Positions 16,698 through 26,863 of a stretch of DNA of 64,000 bases are shown piece by piece. Source of the stretch: CBDBND01 sp965262665 (lineage in GTDB: Bacteria > Pseudomonadota > Alphaproteobacteria > Rhodospirillales > Rhodospirillaceae); assembly GCA_965262665.1 (NCBI GenBank), contig CBDHFR010000004.1, positions 2,294,001-2,358,000 of the forward strand, read 5' to 3'. Within the stretch, counting starts at the first letter, position 1, and each line of letters begins with the position of its first letter. The notes under the pieces are model-generated. The model was not told the DNA's origin. It ran no database searches and saw nothing but the letters and a program-made list of their open reading frames with translations. The translations under genes and the position numbers were made by a program.

Positions 16698-19585
16698 ATG
16701 CCCTTTCCAGCTCCGTCAGAGAATGACGGCGTAGACACCTCGCCCCCTGTCGCTGATAGGGTCAAAACCACCACCTGTTACATGTGTGCCTGCCGGTGCG
16801 GCATCCGCGTTTTCCTGAAAGACGGACAGGTGCGTTACATCCAGGGTAACCGGGACCACCCGGTCAACAAGGGTGTGCTCTGCGGCAAAGGCGCCGCTGG
16901 TATCATGAATCATCTGTCCCCGGCCCGTTTACGCAAACCTCTGAAACGCAAAGGCCCGCGGGGCAGCGGTGAATTCGAAGAGATCGAATGGACCGAAGCG
17001 CTAGAAACCGCAGCGGGATGGCTCAAGACCATACGGGCCACAGATCCAAAAAAGCTGGCGTTCTTCACCGGCCGTGATCAGAGCCAATCCTTAACCGGGT
17101 GGTGGGCCAAGCAATACGGCACGCCAAATTATGCCGCCCACGGTGGTTTCTGTTCCGTCAATATGGCAGCCGGCGGCTTGTATTCCATCGGTGGGTCCTT
17201 TTAGGAGTTCGGCGAACCGGATTGGGAACACACCCGCTTGTTCTTGATGTTTGGTGTGGCCGAAGATCACGTTTCCAATCCCATCAAAATCGGTCTTGGC
17301 CGGCTCAAGGAACGCGGAGCGAAGGTCATTGCCGTTAACCCCGCACGTACCGGCTACGCCGCCATCGCCGATGAGTGGCTGGGAATACGACCAGGCACAG
17401 ACGGGTTGTTTGTTTTGTCTTTGGTGCACACGTTATTGCGCACCGGAAAGATCGATCTGGACTATTTGATGAAGCACACCAACGCGGGCTGGCTGGTGAT
17501 CCAGACGCCGGGGTTGGAGCATGATGGGTTGTTTGCCCGAGATGACTCCGGGACACCTTTAATGTGGGACCGGGTTCAAAATAGGGCGCTACCCCACGAT
17601 GAAGCAAAAGTGCAACCCGCCTTGACCAGCAGCCATACAGTCAATGGACACTCTGTTGTTCCCGTATTTCAGCTCATCGCCGAACGCTACACGGTTTCGA
17701 CCTACGCGCCGGACGCTGTGGCAGACAAATGCGGCATCGAGGCGTCTACCATCGAACGGATTGCGGCTGAGATTGCCGATGCCGCGTTCAATCATCCGGT
17801 GGAACTCCCAATCGGATGGACGGACAGCGCAGGTGTGCGTCACGAAACAATGACCGGCCGGCCGCGGTGGCCATACACGCCATGCGCGGTATCTCAGCTC
17901 ACTCCAACGGCTTTCAGGCCTGCCGCGCTTTGCACCTTCTGCAGATGCTGATCGGTGCAGTCGACACACCAGGTAGCTTCCGTTTCAAACCGCCCTATCC
18001 AAAGCCCATACCGCCGGGCCCCACACCAGCCGGCAAAACCATCGCGGCTGACACACCTCTCAATGGCATGCCCCTCGGTTTTCCCACAGGTCCGGAAGAT
18101 CTATTGATAGAGAATGACGGATCAGCTGTGCGCATCGACAAAGCCTTCACTTGGGAAAATCCGATGTCCGCCCATGGTGCTTTACACCGGGTCATTGCCA
18201 ATGCCGCTACGGGAGACCCTTATCCCATCGACACCCTGTTTCTTTATATGGCCAACATGGCTTGGAACTCGTCCATGGACACCCAGGGCACCTTAGATGC
18301 GTTAACGGCAGTGGACGAGGCTACGGGTGAATACCGCATTCCCCATATCATTTATTCCGACGCTTACGCCTCGGAAACGATCGCCTACGCCGATCTGATC
18401 CTGCCCGACACAACCTATTTGGAGCGATGGGATTGCATGTCCCTTCTTGACCGGCCCATTAGTGATGCAGACGGTGCCGGCGATGCCATTCGCCAACCGG
18501 TAGTTCTGCCGGACCGAGACGTGCGCTCTTTTCAAACCGTGTTGCTCGATCTCGGTGCCAGACTTGGTCTGCTGGGATTCGTCAATGAAGATGGATCGAC
18601 AAAATATCCGGGCGGCTATGCGGACTATCTGGTCTATCACGAACGCACACAGGGCATTGGGCCGTTGGCGGGTTGGCGCGGTACGACCGGAGAGAGCAGC
18701 GGCAAAGGGGCCGTCAATGCGGAACAGCTTGACCGCTACATTGAAAACGGCTGCTTCTGGTACGAGGAAATGCCGGCCGACGCCCGCTATTGCAAAATGG
18801 CTAATCAGTCTTATTTGAATTGGGCCGTCGACATGGGATTCATCGAGTCCGCCGACCCGATCGTTTTGCAGCTCTATTCTGAGCCGGTGCAGAAATTCAG
18901 AAACGCCGCTCGCGGCTTTGGGTCCGTACAACCACCCGATGTATTGCGTCACCACATTGAAGAGGCATTCGATCCGCTGCCGATGTGGACTCCCACGATT
19001 GAGGACTCAGCCACCACCGAAGACGACTTTCCATTGCATGCCCTTACCCAGCGGCCGATGCATCACTATCATTCGTGGGGATCGCAGAACGCGTGGCTGC
19101 GTCAGATCACGGCACAGAACCGTTTGTTTGTGCATCACGAGACGGCCGCCAAGAATGGCCTCACCGACGACGATTGGGTCTGGATCGAATCCCGCCATGG
19201 CCGGGTCAAAGGACAGATCAAGTTGGTCGATGGAGTCAACCGGCATACGGTGTGGACCTGGAACGCCATCGGCAAACGGGCTGGCGCATGGGGCTTGTCC
19301 GCCGATACCCCTGAGGTGAAACAGAGTTTTCTCCTCAATCACATCATTTCGGAACGGCTGGGCGGTGAACAAAGACATCTGTCCAATTCCGACCCGGTTA
19401 CTGGTCAGGCGGCATGGTTCGATTTACGCGTGCGCCTTGTCCGCGCCGACGAATCGGAACAAGACGAAACGGAACCCCAGTTCGATCCCCTGCCTATGTT
19501 GCCCGGATCGCAGGACAGACCGACCATCATGGATTTTGGCCGCTCGTTCCGGAATACAGAAAAACCGGTGGAGTCGGTCGAATGA
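16698..19585 (+). pseudogene. SoeA-like molybdopterin oxidoreductase, interrupted by a stop and a frameshift
   Basis: Would encode about 960 residues of a DMSO-reductase-family catalytic subunit, most like the sulfite-oxidising SoeA (with SoeB and a DmsC-type anchor next door). The N-terminal 4Fe-4S motif is present: C-Y-M-C-A-C-R-C then C-G-K-G. An in-frame TAG at 17202-17204 follows GGSF; family members read W-E-F-G-E-P-D-W there, consistent with TGG to TAG. The frame reopens at 17205 and runs to about 17858. There a one-base deletion in a CG-rich run (TGRP to VAIHAMRG) shifts it, and the rest (17816-19585) is open. The C-terminal molybdopterin-binding domain is intact. Two lesions make it non-functional as read. 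Family is firm, substrate is inference. Confidence 0.85.
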
Positions 19586-20331
19586 CGTGCTTGCCGGACT
19601 CCTCCAGACCCAAACTCGGGCTGGTTATCGATCTGGATACCTGTGTCGGCTGCCAGGCCTGCGTCACCAATTGCAAGGAATGGAATACCGGCGGTCAAAT
19701 GGCCCCCCTCACCGACACCAACCCTTACGACGCCGGGGCGGATGGAGTTTGGTTCAACCGAGTGCATACCTATGAAGTGACGTCACCTGAAAGGCAAAGC
19801 CGGACATTGCACTTCCCGCGTTCTTGTTTGCATTGCGAGAATGCGGCCTGTGTCACCGTCTGCCCCACCGGCGCGTCTTACAAACGTAAGTCGGATGGCA
19901 TCGTCTTGGTGGATGAAGACAAATGCATCGGTTGCAAATTGTGCTCTTGGGCCTGTCCCTATGGCGCGCGCGAATACGACGTGGTCGAAGGTGTGATGAA
20001 AAAGTGCACCTTGTGCGTTGACCGCATTTACAACGAGAACCTGGAGGAAGAGGATCGCGTTCCCGCCTGTGTGCTCACCTGCCCCACCAGCGCTCGGCAT
20101 TTCGGTGATCTCGGTGATCCCAATTCGGATGTTTCGAAACTGGTCGCAGCTCGCGGCGGACGGGATCTCATGCCGGAGATGGACTACCGGACCACCAACA
20201 AGTATCTACCCCAGCGCAGCAAAGACGTCTCATCGGCACAGAGGCAGACTCCGTTGGTCAAAATTGGCGACTCAGCAGAGGCCGGCGGTGTTCTTGGTTG
20301 GGTCGACCGCATGCTTGAGCGGATGGGGTGA
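19582..20331 (+). CDS. SoeB/DmsB-like 4Fe-4S ferredoxin subunit
   Basis: 249-residue electron-transfer subunit of a membrane-bound molybdoenzyme. Four Cys clusters are visible: CVGCQACVTNC near residue 20, C-L-H-C-E-N-A-A-C-V-T-V-C-P, C-I-G-C-K-L-C-S-W-A-C-P, then C-T-L-C-V-D-R with C-V-L-T-C-P. These would carry four iron-sulfur clusters. The ATG at 19582 overlaps the soeA TGA (ATGA), a normal coupled arrangement, and the gene itself is intact. Both partners are broken, so it is probably an orphan. An upstream extension to 19414 is only an accidental open frame over the soeA end. Confidence 0.85.
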   Translation: MTCLPDSSRPKLGLVIDLDTCVGCQACVTNCKEWNTGGQMAPLTDTNPYDAGADGVWFNRVHTYEVTSPERQSRTLHFPRSCLHCENAACVTVCPTGASYKRKSDGIVLVDEDKCIGCKLCSWACPYGAREYDVVEGVMKKCTLCVDRIYNENLEEEDRVPACVLTCPTSARHFGDLGDPNSDVSKLVAARGGRDLMPEMDYRTTNKYLPQRSKDVSSAQRQTPLVKIGDSAEAGGVLGWVDRMLERMG

Positions 20332-20338
20332 TCGCACC

Positions 20339-21183
20339 GTGCATCCTGCTGCGTCCGTTATTCTGTTCACAACCACCTCCGGCGTCGGCTACGGCATTTT
20401 GGCGCTGATGCCGCTGCTTGCCGCCTATGGTGTCTTGCCCGTAGAGCGCTGGCTCGGCGTAACATTGATCGTCCCTGCCCTTGGCTTGATTACGATCGGA
20501 CTGTTGGCGTCGACTTTTCACCTGGGGCACCCGGAACGAGCCTGGCGGGCGTTGAGTCAGTGGAAGTCCTCTTGGCTGTCCGGGGAAGGCATCATGGCCA
20601 TCGTGGCTTACAGTCCCGCCCTTTTGTTCGCCTACGCTTGGATCATCCTGGAAACGACGGATGGACCCTGGCTTTGGGCCGGCTTTGCCACGATTCTGAC
20701 GACGCTGGGCACCTTGTTCACCACCAGCATGATCTACCGCTCCCTCAAACCTATCCCAGCCTGGGCAACGGATTGGACCGTCGCCGGTTACCTGGTGTTG
20801 GGGCTGTTGACTGGTCTGGTTGTCATCGCTGCGGTTGCTTCCGGCTTTGGTTATCATCCGGCCCGCTTCCAGACCCTTGGATTGCTGCTGACGCTAGCCG
20901 CCGCGGTGGTCAAGAACGGCTACTGGCATCGTCTGGATAAAGCGCTTCTTACCATTGAGGCTGGGTCAGCTGTCGGCGCACCCGGCGACGATGTCCGGTC
21001 CATCGAATGGCCCACACAGAGGTCAATTTCGTACTGAAGGAAATGGGGTTCTGGATTGCCCGCAAGCATGCGGACAAGCTGTGCAACATCACCCGGGCAT
21101 CACTGCTGGGCGGTGCCGCTGGTCACACTGGTGCTGCTGCCCAGCCTCATTCCCTTGCCCTACTTGGCCCCTCTCATGGGGTT
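20339..21183 (+). pseudogene. SoeC/DmsC-like membrane anchor, frameshifted and truncated
   Basis: Starts at GTG 20339, eight bases after soeB. The first 220 or so residues are a DmsC-type anchor with about six helices (SVILFTTTSGVGYGILALMPLL, TFHLGHPERAWRAL). Near 21009 a one-base deletion moves the frame to HTEVNFVLKEMGFWIARKHADKL. Near 21110 a second change moves it to VPLVTLVLLPSLIPLPYLA. The coding similarity then stops at about 21183, where a peptide-binding-protein sequence begins in the middle. The C-terminal helices are missing, which points to a deletion. Confidence 0.8.
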
Positions 21184-21810
21184 AGGTGACCCTGGTCAAC
21201 GTGCCGGACGAAGCGGCGCGGCTCCAGGGCCTGTTGTCGGGCTCCCTCGACGTGGCCCACAATATCGCGCCCGATGAACGGAACGTGGTCGAAGCCGCCG
21301 GTGGTCGGCTGGTCGGCTTCACCTATCCGGACGGGTTTGAGATGGCGTCGCTGATGGCCGGCAACAATGCCAATGCCGATGAAGTGCAGCAGCTCATTGC
21401 CGCTGACCTGGCCCGTGTGGGTGTGCACATGGAAATTCAACGCACCACCTTCGCCAAGTACCTCGAGTACATGTACCAGACAGGTTATCCCGATCCCTAT
21501 GTGGCCTTTGCCATGGTGAGTAGCGGGTTCGATCCCCTGCACGGTTTCCGCACGCGGTCGTGTAATTGGCTGACACCCTATTACTGCGACGAAGCCGCGG
21601 TGCCGATGATCGCGGCGGCGGAAAGTGCGTTCGTTCGATCCCGAAGAACGGCGGCGACTGGTCCGTGCGCTGCTGGCCTACGAGCGTGACAACCCGCCCG
21701 GCATCCTCCTATGGCAAACCCCATCCTTCGATGCCGTTGCCGCACGCGTGGCCTATTACGATGTCATCGCCGACGGTGTGCCGTTTCATGCGTTGGATGT
21801 TGCAAACTGA
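21184..21810 (+). pseudogene. Extracellular solute-binding protein family 5, C-terminal remnant
   Basis: Only the C-terminal third of a periplasmic peptide/nickel-type binding protein remains, beginning abruptly (TLVNVPDEAARLQGLLSGSLD) at the scar with the anchor gene. It continues with QQLIAADLARVGVHMEIQ and FAKYLEYMYQTGYPD. A four-base tandem duplication (TTCGTTCG at 21630-21637) shifts the frame. The rest (SFDPEERRRLVRALLAYERD to the end at 21810) is in the next frame. No start or signal peptide is present. No permease or ATPase genes of such a system are nearby. Confidence 0.8.
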
Positions 21811-21819
21811 CACCCAGTC

Positions 21820-22599
21820 TTACGCTGCTCCAATCCCCCAATCCTTCGCCCAGCCCAAACCCGCTTTGGTCTCGCCTCTCGGGTTGTACTCGGCACCGAC
21901 CCAGCCGCCGTAGCCATGAGCGTCGAGCAGGTCGAACAGATGGGGCCAGTTGAGTTCGCCCTGGCTGTCCGGTTCATGGCGGCCTGGCACACCTGCGATT
22001 TGGATATGGCCGATGAGATCCAGATGCGTATCAAGAAAGTCGGCGATAGCGCCTTGGGCCAGTTGTGCCTGATAGGTGTCATAGAGGATCTTTAAATTCT
22101 TCGCGCCCACGTCCTGGACGACTTTCACAGCATCGTCAGGGCGAATGAGGAAATACCCCTCTATGACGATGGGTTCGATCAGTATGGTGACATCCTTCTT
22201 TGCCGCCAGGTCCGCCGCCCAGGCGAGATTACGGAGATACACATCCAAAGCGTTGTTCCATTGATCTTCATCCACCATCGCGGCAAGGACGTGAATATTC
22301 GAACACTCCACCACTTCTGCGTAATTGAGTGCGACTTCGAAAGAGTCACGAAAGTCCTGTTCCCGCCCGGGCAAAGCAGACAAACCCACTTCACCGCCGG
22401 CGTAATCGCCCGGCGGAGCGTTGAACAGCGCCAGGGTGAGGCCCGCAGATGAGAGCGCGTCACCCACCTGTTCCGCCGGTTGATCGTAAGGGAATAAGCA
22501 TTCCACCCCTTTAAAGCCGCAGTCTGCCGCTGCGGAAATCCGCTCCAAAAATGGAACTTCCGTAAACAGATGGGAAATATTGGCGGAGAAGCGGGGCAT
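21820..22599 (-). CDS. Hydroxypyruvate-isomerase-like TIM-barrel protein
   Basis: 259-residue xylose-isomerase-type barrel of the Hyi/OtnI family, which isomerises hydroxypyruvate or 2-oxo-tetronate. Family landmarks: FSANISHLFTEVPFLERISAAADCGFKGVECLFPYD at the N-terminus, the metal-site Glu in ILIEPI, YDTYQAQ, HIQIAGVPGRHEP, and the C-terminal VGAEYNPRG-T-GLGW. All barrel motifs are intact. It ends ten bases from the decayed binding-protein gene on the other strand. It starts 15 bases after the ELM1-like gene, so the two may share a transcript. Substrate is not decided by sequence. Confidence 0.85.
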   Translation of the reverse strand: MPRFSANISHLFTEVPFLERISAAADCGFKGVECLFPYDQPAEQVGDALSSAGLTLALFNAPPGDYAGGEVGLSALPGREQDFRDSFEVALNYAEVVECSNIHVLAAMVDEDQWNNALDVYLRNLAWAADLAAKKDVTILIEPIVIEGYFLIRPDDAVKVVQDVGAKNLKILYDTYQAQLAQGAIADFLDTHLDLIGHIQIAGVPGRHEPDSQGELNWPHLFDLLDAHGYGGWVGAEYNPRGETKAGLGWAKDWGIGAA

Positions 22600-22614
22600 G
22601 AGCGCAGTGTAAGC

Positions 22615-23631
22615 CTAAGATCGGTGCCGTTCTACGGCCTGCCGGATAACCTCGGCGATATCGGTTGCAGGATTGAGCGGCGGATGGGACCACGCCTCCA
22701 ACGGATCGCCGAGTGTATCACCGAGGGGTCTGGCATAGCCGAGATCGCACAACTGTTTGTGCAACCGTGCGTGCTTGGCACTGACCGTGCGCGGCGGCGC
22801 GTAGATGTAAACGGGCGCTTCAGTGGCGCAGGCTTCGGCGCACATAGTGACTGAATCACCGGTGACGACGATGGCATTGGCCAAAGCCAGAAAACCGAGA
22901 TAGGGATTTTCGCCCTCCGGTTGCCACACATGCACGGATCGCGGTTCTGGGATCACCTGCATCAACGCCAGCTCGGCCGTGGGACCGGTCCGGCGGGAGG
23001 TGGTCAACAAAATGGACCCGCCCGACTCTTTAGCCAGTGCCACCACCTTTAAGCCGAGATCGAAGGCCCGCGCCCGGGGAAAAGGCTTCCGTCGTGTCGC
23101 CCCCCCGAAGATGACGGTTATGAAGGGCCGGGGTAGTGAAGCAAACCGCTCTTTCCACTTTAGAGTTTCCTCGGCGAGCAGTCCGGGTGTGATCCGGGTC
23201 GGCGCGCCGGTCATGGTGATGACATTGGGCCAGGCCTGAATTCGCCGTTTAGCGTCATGCTCGGGCACGGCGATCACGTCGAAGTCCTTGGCCCCAACCC
23301 GTCCCGGGAACATGAGCTGAGCCAAACGGGTGTTGCCGCCTGACTGGCGCTTGATCCAGCGGGCGACGGGGGCGGCCCTGCGGCCTGCCGCCACCACAAC
23401 ATCGGGCCATGGCGGCGACAGCGTGGTGCGGCTGTCGTCGGTCACGCCGGCCAGGGTCGCGCGGCGGAGAATGTTGGGCAGCCGCGCCCAGGCCGTATAG
23501 CAGATGGCTTTTTCCTCCACCGGCCAGTCGCCTAAAGACCTCAGCGCGTCGGTGACGCCCAGCACTTGGGCATTGTTGCCGGGCCGGTCATCTGTGAGAG
23601 CCCAAACGGTGGGAGAAGCGGGTTCGGTCAT
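22615..23631 (-). CDS. Mitochondrial-fission ELM1-like protein (DUF1022)
   Basis: 338-residue protein of the ELM1 family, found in alphaproteobacteria and plants. It is glycosyltransferase-B-like in appearance, with unknown bacterial function. Visible motifs include WALTDDRPGNNAQVLG at the start, PDVVVAAGRRAAPVARWIK, FITVIFGGATRR, and VTGDSVTMCAEACATEAPVYIY near the C-terminus. Length is normal. It is followed closely by the Hyi-like gene on the same strand and is divergent from pyrE. Confidence 0.9.
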   Translation of the reverse strand: MTEPASPTVWALTDDRPGNNAQVLGVTDALRSLGDWPVEEKAICYTAWARLPNILRRATLAGVTDDSRTTLSPPWPDVVVAAGRRAAPVARWIKRQSGGNTRLAQLMFPGRVGAKDFDVIAVPEHDAKRRIQAWPNVITMTGAPTRITPGLLAEETLKWKERFASLPRPFITVIFGGATRRKPFPRARAFDLGLKVVALAKESGGSILLTTSRRTGPTAELALMQVIPEPRSVHVWQPEGENPYLGFLALANAIVVTGDSVTMCAEACATEAPVYIYAPPRTVSAKHARLHKQLCDLGYARPLGDTLGDPLEAWSHPPLNPATDIAEVIRQAVERHRS

Positions 23632-23754
23632 ACCTTTTCGGTCATACCATGGCCAGGATAGGGAGGATCATCGGAAGACATTGAGGGTTGGCAAACAACT
23701 CAGTAAACAAGGGGTTCATGTATTCGTAAAGCCAGCCGAAAGATCTTCATTAAA

Positions 23755-24468
23755 ATGACATCCGATGTTTCCCGCCCCGAGGCGGCTGCCCGGTCCCCGC
23801 GTCAGCAGGCAGCAGCCAAAACCATCGCCAACATCCTCCTTGAAACCAAGGCCGTCAACTTCCGCCCCGAGGAGCCCTATACCTTGACCGCCGGCTGGGC
23901 GAGCCCTGTGTACATCGATTGCCGGTGGCTGATTTCATTTCCCGAGGCGCGTCAAACCATCACCCGGCTTGCCCGGGAGGAAATCGAGCAGGTCATCGGT
24001 TTGGACAAACTGGACACAGTGGCGGGCGGTGAGACCGCCGGCATTCCCTATGCGGCGTGGATCTCGGACGCTCTCATGCTGCCCATGCAATACGTGCGCA
24101 AGAAGCCCAAGGGGTTCGGCCGCATGGCGCAGATCGAGGGCCAACTCGAACAAGGCGCCCGCGTGCTGCTGGTGGAAGACCTAGCCACCGACGGCGGCAG
24201 CAAGCTGGCCTTTGTCAAAGCCCTCAGGGATGCGGGCGCCGTGTGCAATCACACGTTCGTTGTCTTTTTCTATGGAGCCTTTCCCGGCGCCCTGGACAGT
24301 TTGCAAAAGGAGAACGTTTCCCTCCTCTATCTGTGTACCTGGGCGGATGTGCTGACGGCGGCAGAAGACGGTGATCATTTCGACGCGGACAAGATCGCAG
24401 GCGTACGGGCGTTTCTCACTGACCCCATTGGCTGGTCAGTTGACCACGGTGGTCGCGGAGCTGACTGA
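23755..24468 (+). CDS. pyrE: Orotate phosphoribosyltransferase
   Basis: Converts orotate and PRPP to orotidine 5'-phosphate in pyrimidine synthesis. 237 residues. The PRPP-binding signature VLLVEDLATDGGSK is clear, with GGETAGIPYAAWI and YVRKKPKGFG (the flexible catalytic loop Lys region) upstream. The first 25 residues are an extra N-terminal stretch common in alphaproteobacterial versions. It is divergent from the ELM1-like gene and eight bases before the GNAT gene. Confidence 0.95.
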   Translation: MTSDVSRPEAAARSPRQQAAAKTIANILLETKAVNFRPEEPYTLTAGWASPVYIDCRWLISFPEARQTITRLAREEIEQVIGLDKLDTVAGGETAGIPYAAWISDALMLPMQYVRKKPKGFGRMAQIEGQLEQGARVLLVEDLATDGGSKLAFVKALRDAGAVCNHTFVVFFYGAFPGALDSLQKENVSLLYLCTWADVLTAAEDGDHFDADKIAGVRAFLTDPIGWSVDHGGRGAD

Positions 24469-24476
24469 ATTAATTC

Positions 24477-24971
24477 ATGGCTCGTCAAAAACCGAGAATC
24501 AGACGCGCGACCAAACGGGATTTGCCGGGCATCCTCAATCTTGTGCGCCAATGGTGCAAAGAAGATGGAGAAAAACTGCCGAAGCAGATTTCTCCCGTCG
24601 TCGCAAAATCCAGTTTTGGACGAACAAGAATGAGCACACTACTTGTAGCCGAAGACGGCAGTGGCCTCATCAGATACGCCTTTCTATTTCCGACGCACGA
24701 GATTGGTAGGGGGAACCCTGACTTTCTGCTGCAAGACCTATACGTCACCAAAAAGAAACGCAGCCTCGGGATTGGCAATAAGATGATGGCGGCCATTGCA
24801 AGAGCGGCAAAGCAAGAAGATGCAAATGCCGTATATTGGTTGGTCAACAAAAAAAATAAGCGCGGCAAGAAGTTCTATACGCGTCAACGCGCAACTGTCG
24901 GAGACGTTGAACTACGAAATCTCAAAGGAAAAGCGCTGACGGCTAAGGCTAAACAGTGCAAGAAGATTTAA
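24477..24971 (+). CDS. GNAT-family N-acetyltransferase
   Basis: 164 residues of the Gcn5-related acyl-CoA transferase fold. The acetyl-CoA loop region is LQDLYVTKKKRSLGIGNKMMAAIARAA, with G-I-G in place of the usual R/Q-x-x-G-x-G/A, and the later YWLVNKKNKRGKKFYTR matches the typical strand-helix end. It is rich in Lys, with a basic C-terminal tail (KAKQCKKI). Substrate unknown. It begins eight bases after pyrE; its stop lies 33 bases before the next start, so it may be part of a pyrE transcript. Confidence 0.85.
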   Translation: MARQKPRIRRATKRDLPGILNLVRQWCKEDGEKLPKQISPVVAKSSFGRTRMSTLLVAEDGSGLIRYAFLFPTHEIGRGNPDFLLQDLYVTKKKRSLGIGNKMMAAIARAAKQEDANAVYWLVNKKNKRGKKFYTRQRATVGDVELRNLKGKALTAKAKQCKKI

Positions 24972-25003
24972 TTAGCCATTCGTATTCGATTTCAGGAGTC
25001 AGC

Positions 25004-26725
25004 ATGTCAGAGTTCGTTCCGCCGCAAGATCCGAGACTGGGATGGGCCAGCGATGTGGCGGCGGAAATGCTGCGCCGGGTCGGCTTAAAATACGTCAGCC
25101 TGGTACCCGGTGCGAGCTTTCGCGGCTTGCATGATTCCATTGTCAATTATCTCGGAAACGAAAATCCCGAGATGGTGCTTTGCCTCACCGAGCAGGCCGC
25201 CGTCGGTATTGCCCATGGCTACGCGAAAGTGACAGACAAGCCCATGGGCGTGGCGCTGCACGCCAACATCGGTGTCATGCACGCCGCCATCAACATCTTC
25301 GATGCCTACGCCGACCGCATGCCCATGGTCATCATAGGAGCGACGGGCCCGGTGGATGCCGCCAAGCGCCGGCCGTGGATCGACTGGATCCACACCGCCG
25401 CCGACCAGGCCGCCATAGTGCGGGACTATCTCAAGTGGGACGATCAGCCGGCGTCTGCCGAGGCCATCGCTGAGTCAGTTTTGCGCGCTCATGTGATGGC
25501 GTCGACAGCGCCCATGGGCCCGACCTATGTGTGTCTGGATTCAGCACTGCAGGAACAGCCGTTGGACGAACCGATCACCCTTCCGGACCCGACGAAGTTT
25601 CACCCCGGCGCGCCGCCCGGACCGGACGGGGAGAGTCTTGCACAAGCCGCTGACGCGCTGAGCAAAGCTAACAAAGTGGTGATCCTGGCCGGACGGGTCT
25701 CCCGTAGTGAAGACGATTGGCTCCGGCGCATTGCTTTGGCGGAGCATTTGAATGCAAAAGTCTACACCGCGCTCAAAGTGGCGGCCTCGTTCCCGGTTTC
25801 TCATCCCTTGTGCGAAGGTATGTTACCGCTGTTTCAAACCAAAGAGAGTCTGCAAGCTTTGTGTGAGGCGGACGCGGTGCTCAGTCTCGACTGGCTCGAT
25901 TTAAAGACCGTCCTTGAAGCCGCAGGACGCGCCGACGATGACAGCCTCACCGTCATTCACGCCTCGCTCGACCGCTATGCCCATACCGGCGCTGTGATGG
26001 ATTACCTCGGCCTGCCGCGCACCGATATCATGCTCTTGGCCGATCCCGATACGGCGACGAAGGCGCTGTTGGCTGCACTCGGCGCACAGGAAACACCGGC
26101 CAACGCCGAACCTCGGCCCGGCACCCACGCCCTGCCTAACTCAAAAACGATTTCCATGGCCCACCTGGCGCAGGCCACGACACACGCCTTGCAAGGCCGT
26201 AAGACCTGTTATGCCTGCCTGCCCTTTGGTTGGCCCGCAGCTGCACAGCCGTTCGATCATCCGCTGGATTACCTCGGTGCCGATGCGGGTGGGGTGATCG
26301 GTGCCGGTCCGCCGTTTGCCATCGGCGCGGCCTTGGCCATGCAGGACATCGACCCCGAACGCTTAGTGATACTCGCCACCGGCGATGGAGATCTGCTCTC
26401 CGGTATGGCGAGTTTGTGGACGGCCGGTCAACGCCAGCTACCCATGCTGGCTGTCATCAACAACAACCGTTCCTTCATGAACGACGAACGCCACCAGGAT
26501 CGGGTCGCGCAAAACCGGGGACGTCCGCGGAAGAACAGATGGGTAGGCCAGCGCTTGGACGATCCGCCGCCAGATCTTTGCGCTATTGCCAAGGCCCAGG
26601 GCTGGGCCAGTGTCGGACCGGTGGCCTTGCCGGAAGAGTTGCCTGAGGCTTTTGACCGGGCGCTTGCTTCAATCAGTCGCGGGCGGCCGACACTTGTCGA
26701 CGTTCTCGTCGATCCGGATGCCTGA
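25004..26725 (+). CDS. Thiamine-diphosphate-dependent enzyme (acetolactate-synthase-like)
   Basis: 573 residues with the three-domain layout of the ALS/benzoylformate-decarboxylase superfamily. The catalytic Glu63 is in CLTEQAAVGIAHGYA. The ThDP/metal motif is G-D-G-D-L-L...N-N-N-R-S-F-M-N-D near residues 462-490. The middle domain lacks a clear FAD-binding sequence, so a non-oxidative decarboxylase or carboligase is possible. The ATG at 25004 follows CAGGAG; a 16-residue upstream extension is rejected. It has no assigned pathway partners nearby. A second, dissimilar ThDP enzyme lies at 38316-39944. Confidence 0.85.
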   Translation: MSEFVPPQDPRLGWASDVAAEMLRRVGLKYVSLVPGASFRGLHDSIVNYLGNENPEMVLCLTEQAAVGIAHGYAKVTDKPMGVALHANIGVMHAAINIFDAYADRMPMVIIGATGPVDAAKRRPWIDWIHTAADQAAIVRDYLKWDDQPASAEAIAESVLRAHVMASTAPMGPTYVCLDSALQEQPLDEPITLPDPTKFHPGAPPGPDGESLAQAADALSKANKVVILAGRVSRSEDDWLRRIALAEHLNAKVYTALKVAASFPVSHPLCEGMLPLFQTKESLQALCEADAVLSLDWLDLKTVLEAAGRADDDSLTVIHASLDRYAHTGAVMDYLGLPRTDIMLLADPDTATKALLAALGAQETPANAEPRPGTHALPNSKTISMAHLAQATTHALQGRKTCYACLPFGWPAAAQPFDHPLDYLGADAGGVIGAGPPFAIGAALAMQDIDPERLVILATGDGDLLSGMASLWTAGQRQLPMLAVINNNRSFMNDERHQDRVAQNRGRPRKNRWVGQRLDDPPPDLCAIAKAQGWASVGPVALPEELPEAFDRALASISRGRPTLVDVLVDPDA

Positions 26726-26819
26726 ACTCAGTCAAAAAAATCCACAGACCGGAGGGTCTGCGGAAATAAAAGTCCCTGTTTGTTCGTGGCTCTTAGCTGA
26801 GCCTTAAGAGAAGAGAACT

Positions 26820-26844
26820 CCGCGCTCCCGAAATGTGAGCGCGG
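26820..26844 (-). terminator. GC-rich hairpin downstream of the cold-shock gene
   Basis: Perfect 8-bp arms CCGCGCTC/GAGCGCGG with a nine-base loop, 19 bases beyond the csp stop. On the leftward strand the following sequence is only moderately T-rich (AGTTCTCTTCTC), so termination efficiency is uncertain. It may serve both convergent genes. Confidence 0.6.
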
Positions 26845-26863
26845 CGCCCTCATCCATTGCCGT

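Noticed and set aside
17202..17204. In-frame TAG in the molybdoenzyme gene as possible recoding (readthrough)
   Set aside because: UAG recoding as pyrrolysine is not expected here, selenocysteine uses UGA, and a second frameshift downstream shows ordinary decay; homologues have Trp (TGG).
18302..18955. 217-codon minus-strand frame within the soeA pseudogene
   Set aside because: Shadow of the well-matched plus-strand molybdoenzyme sequence.
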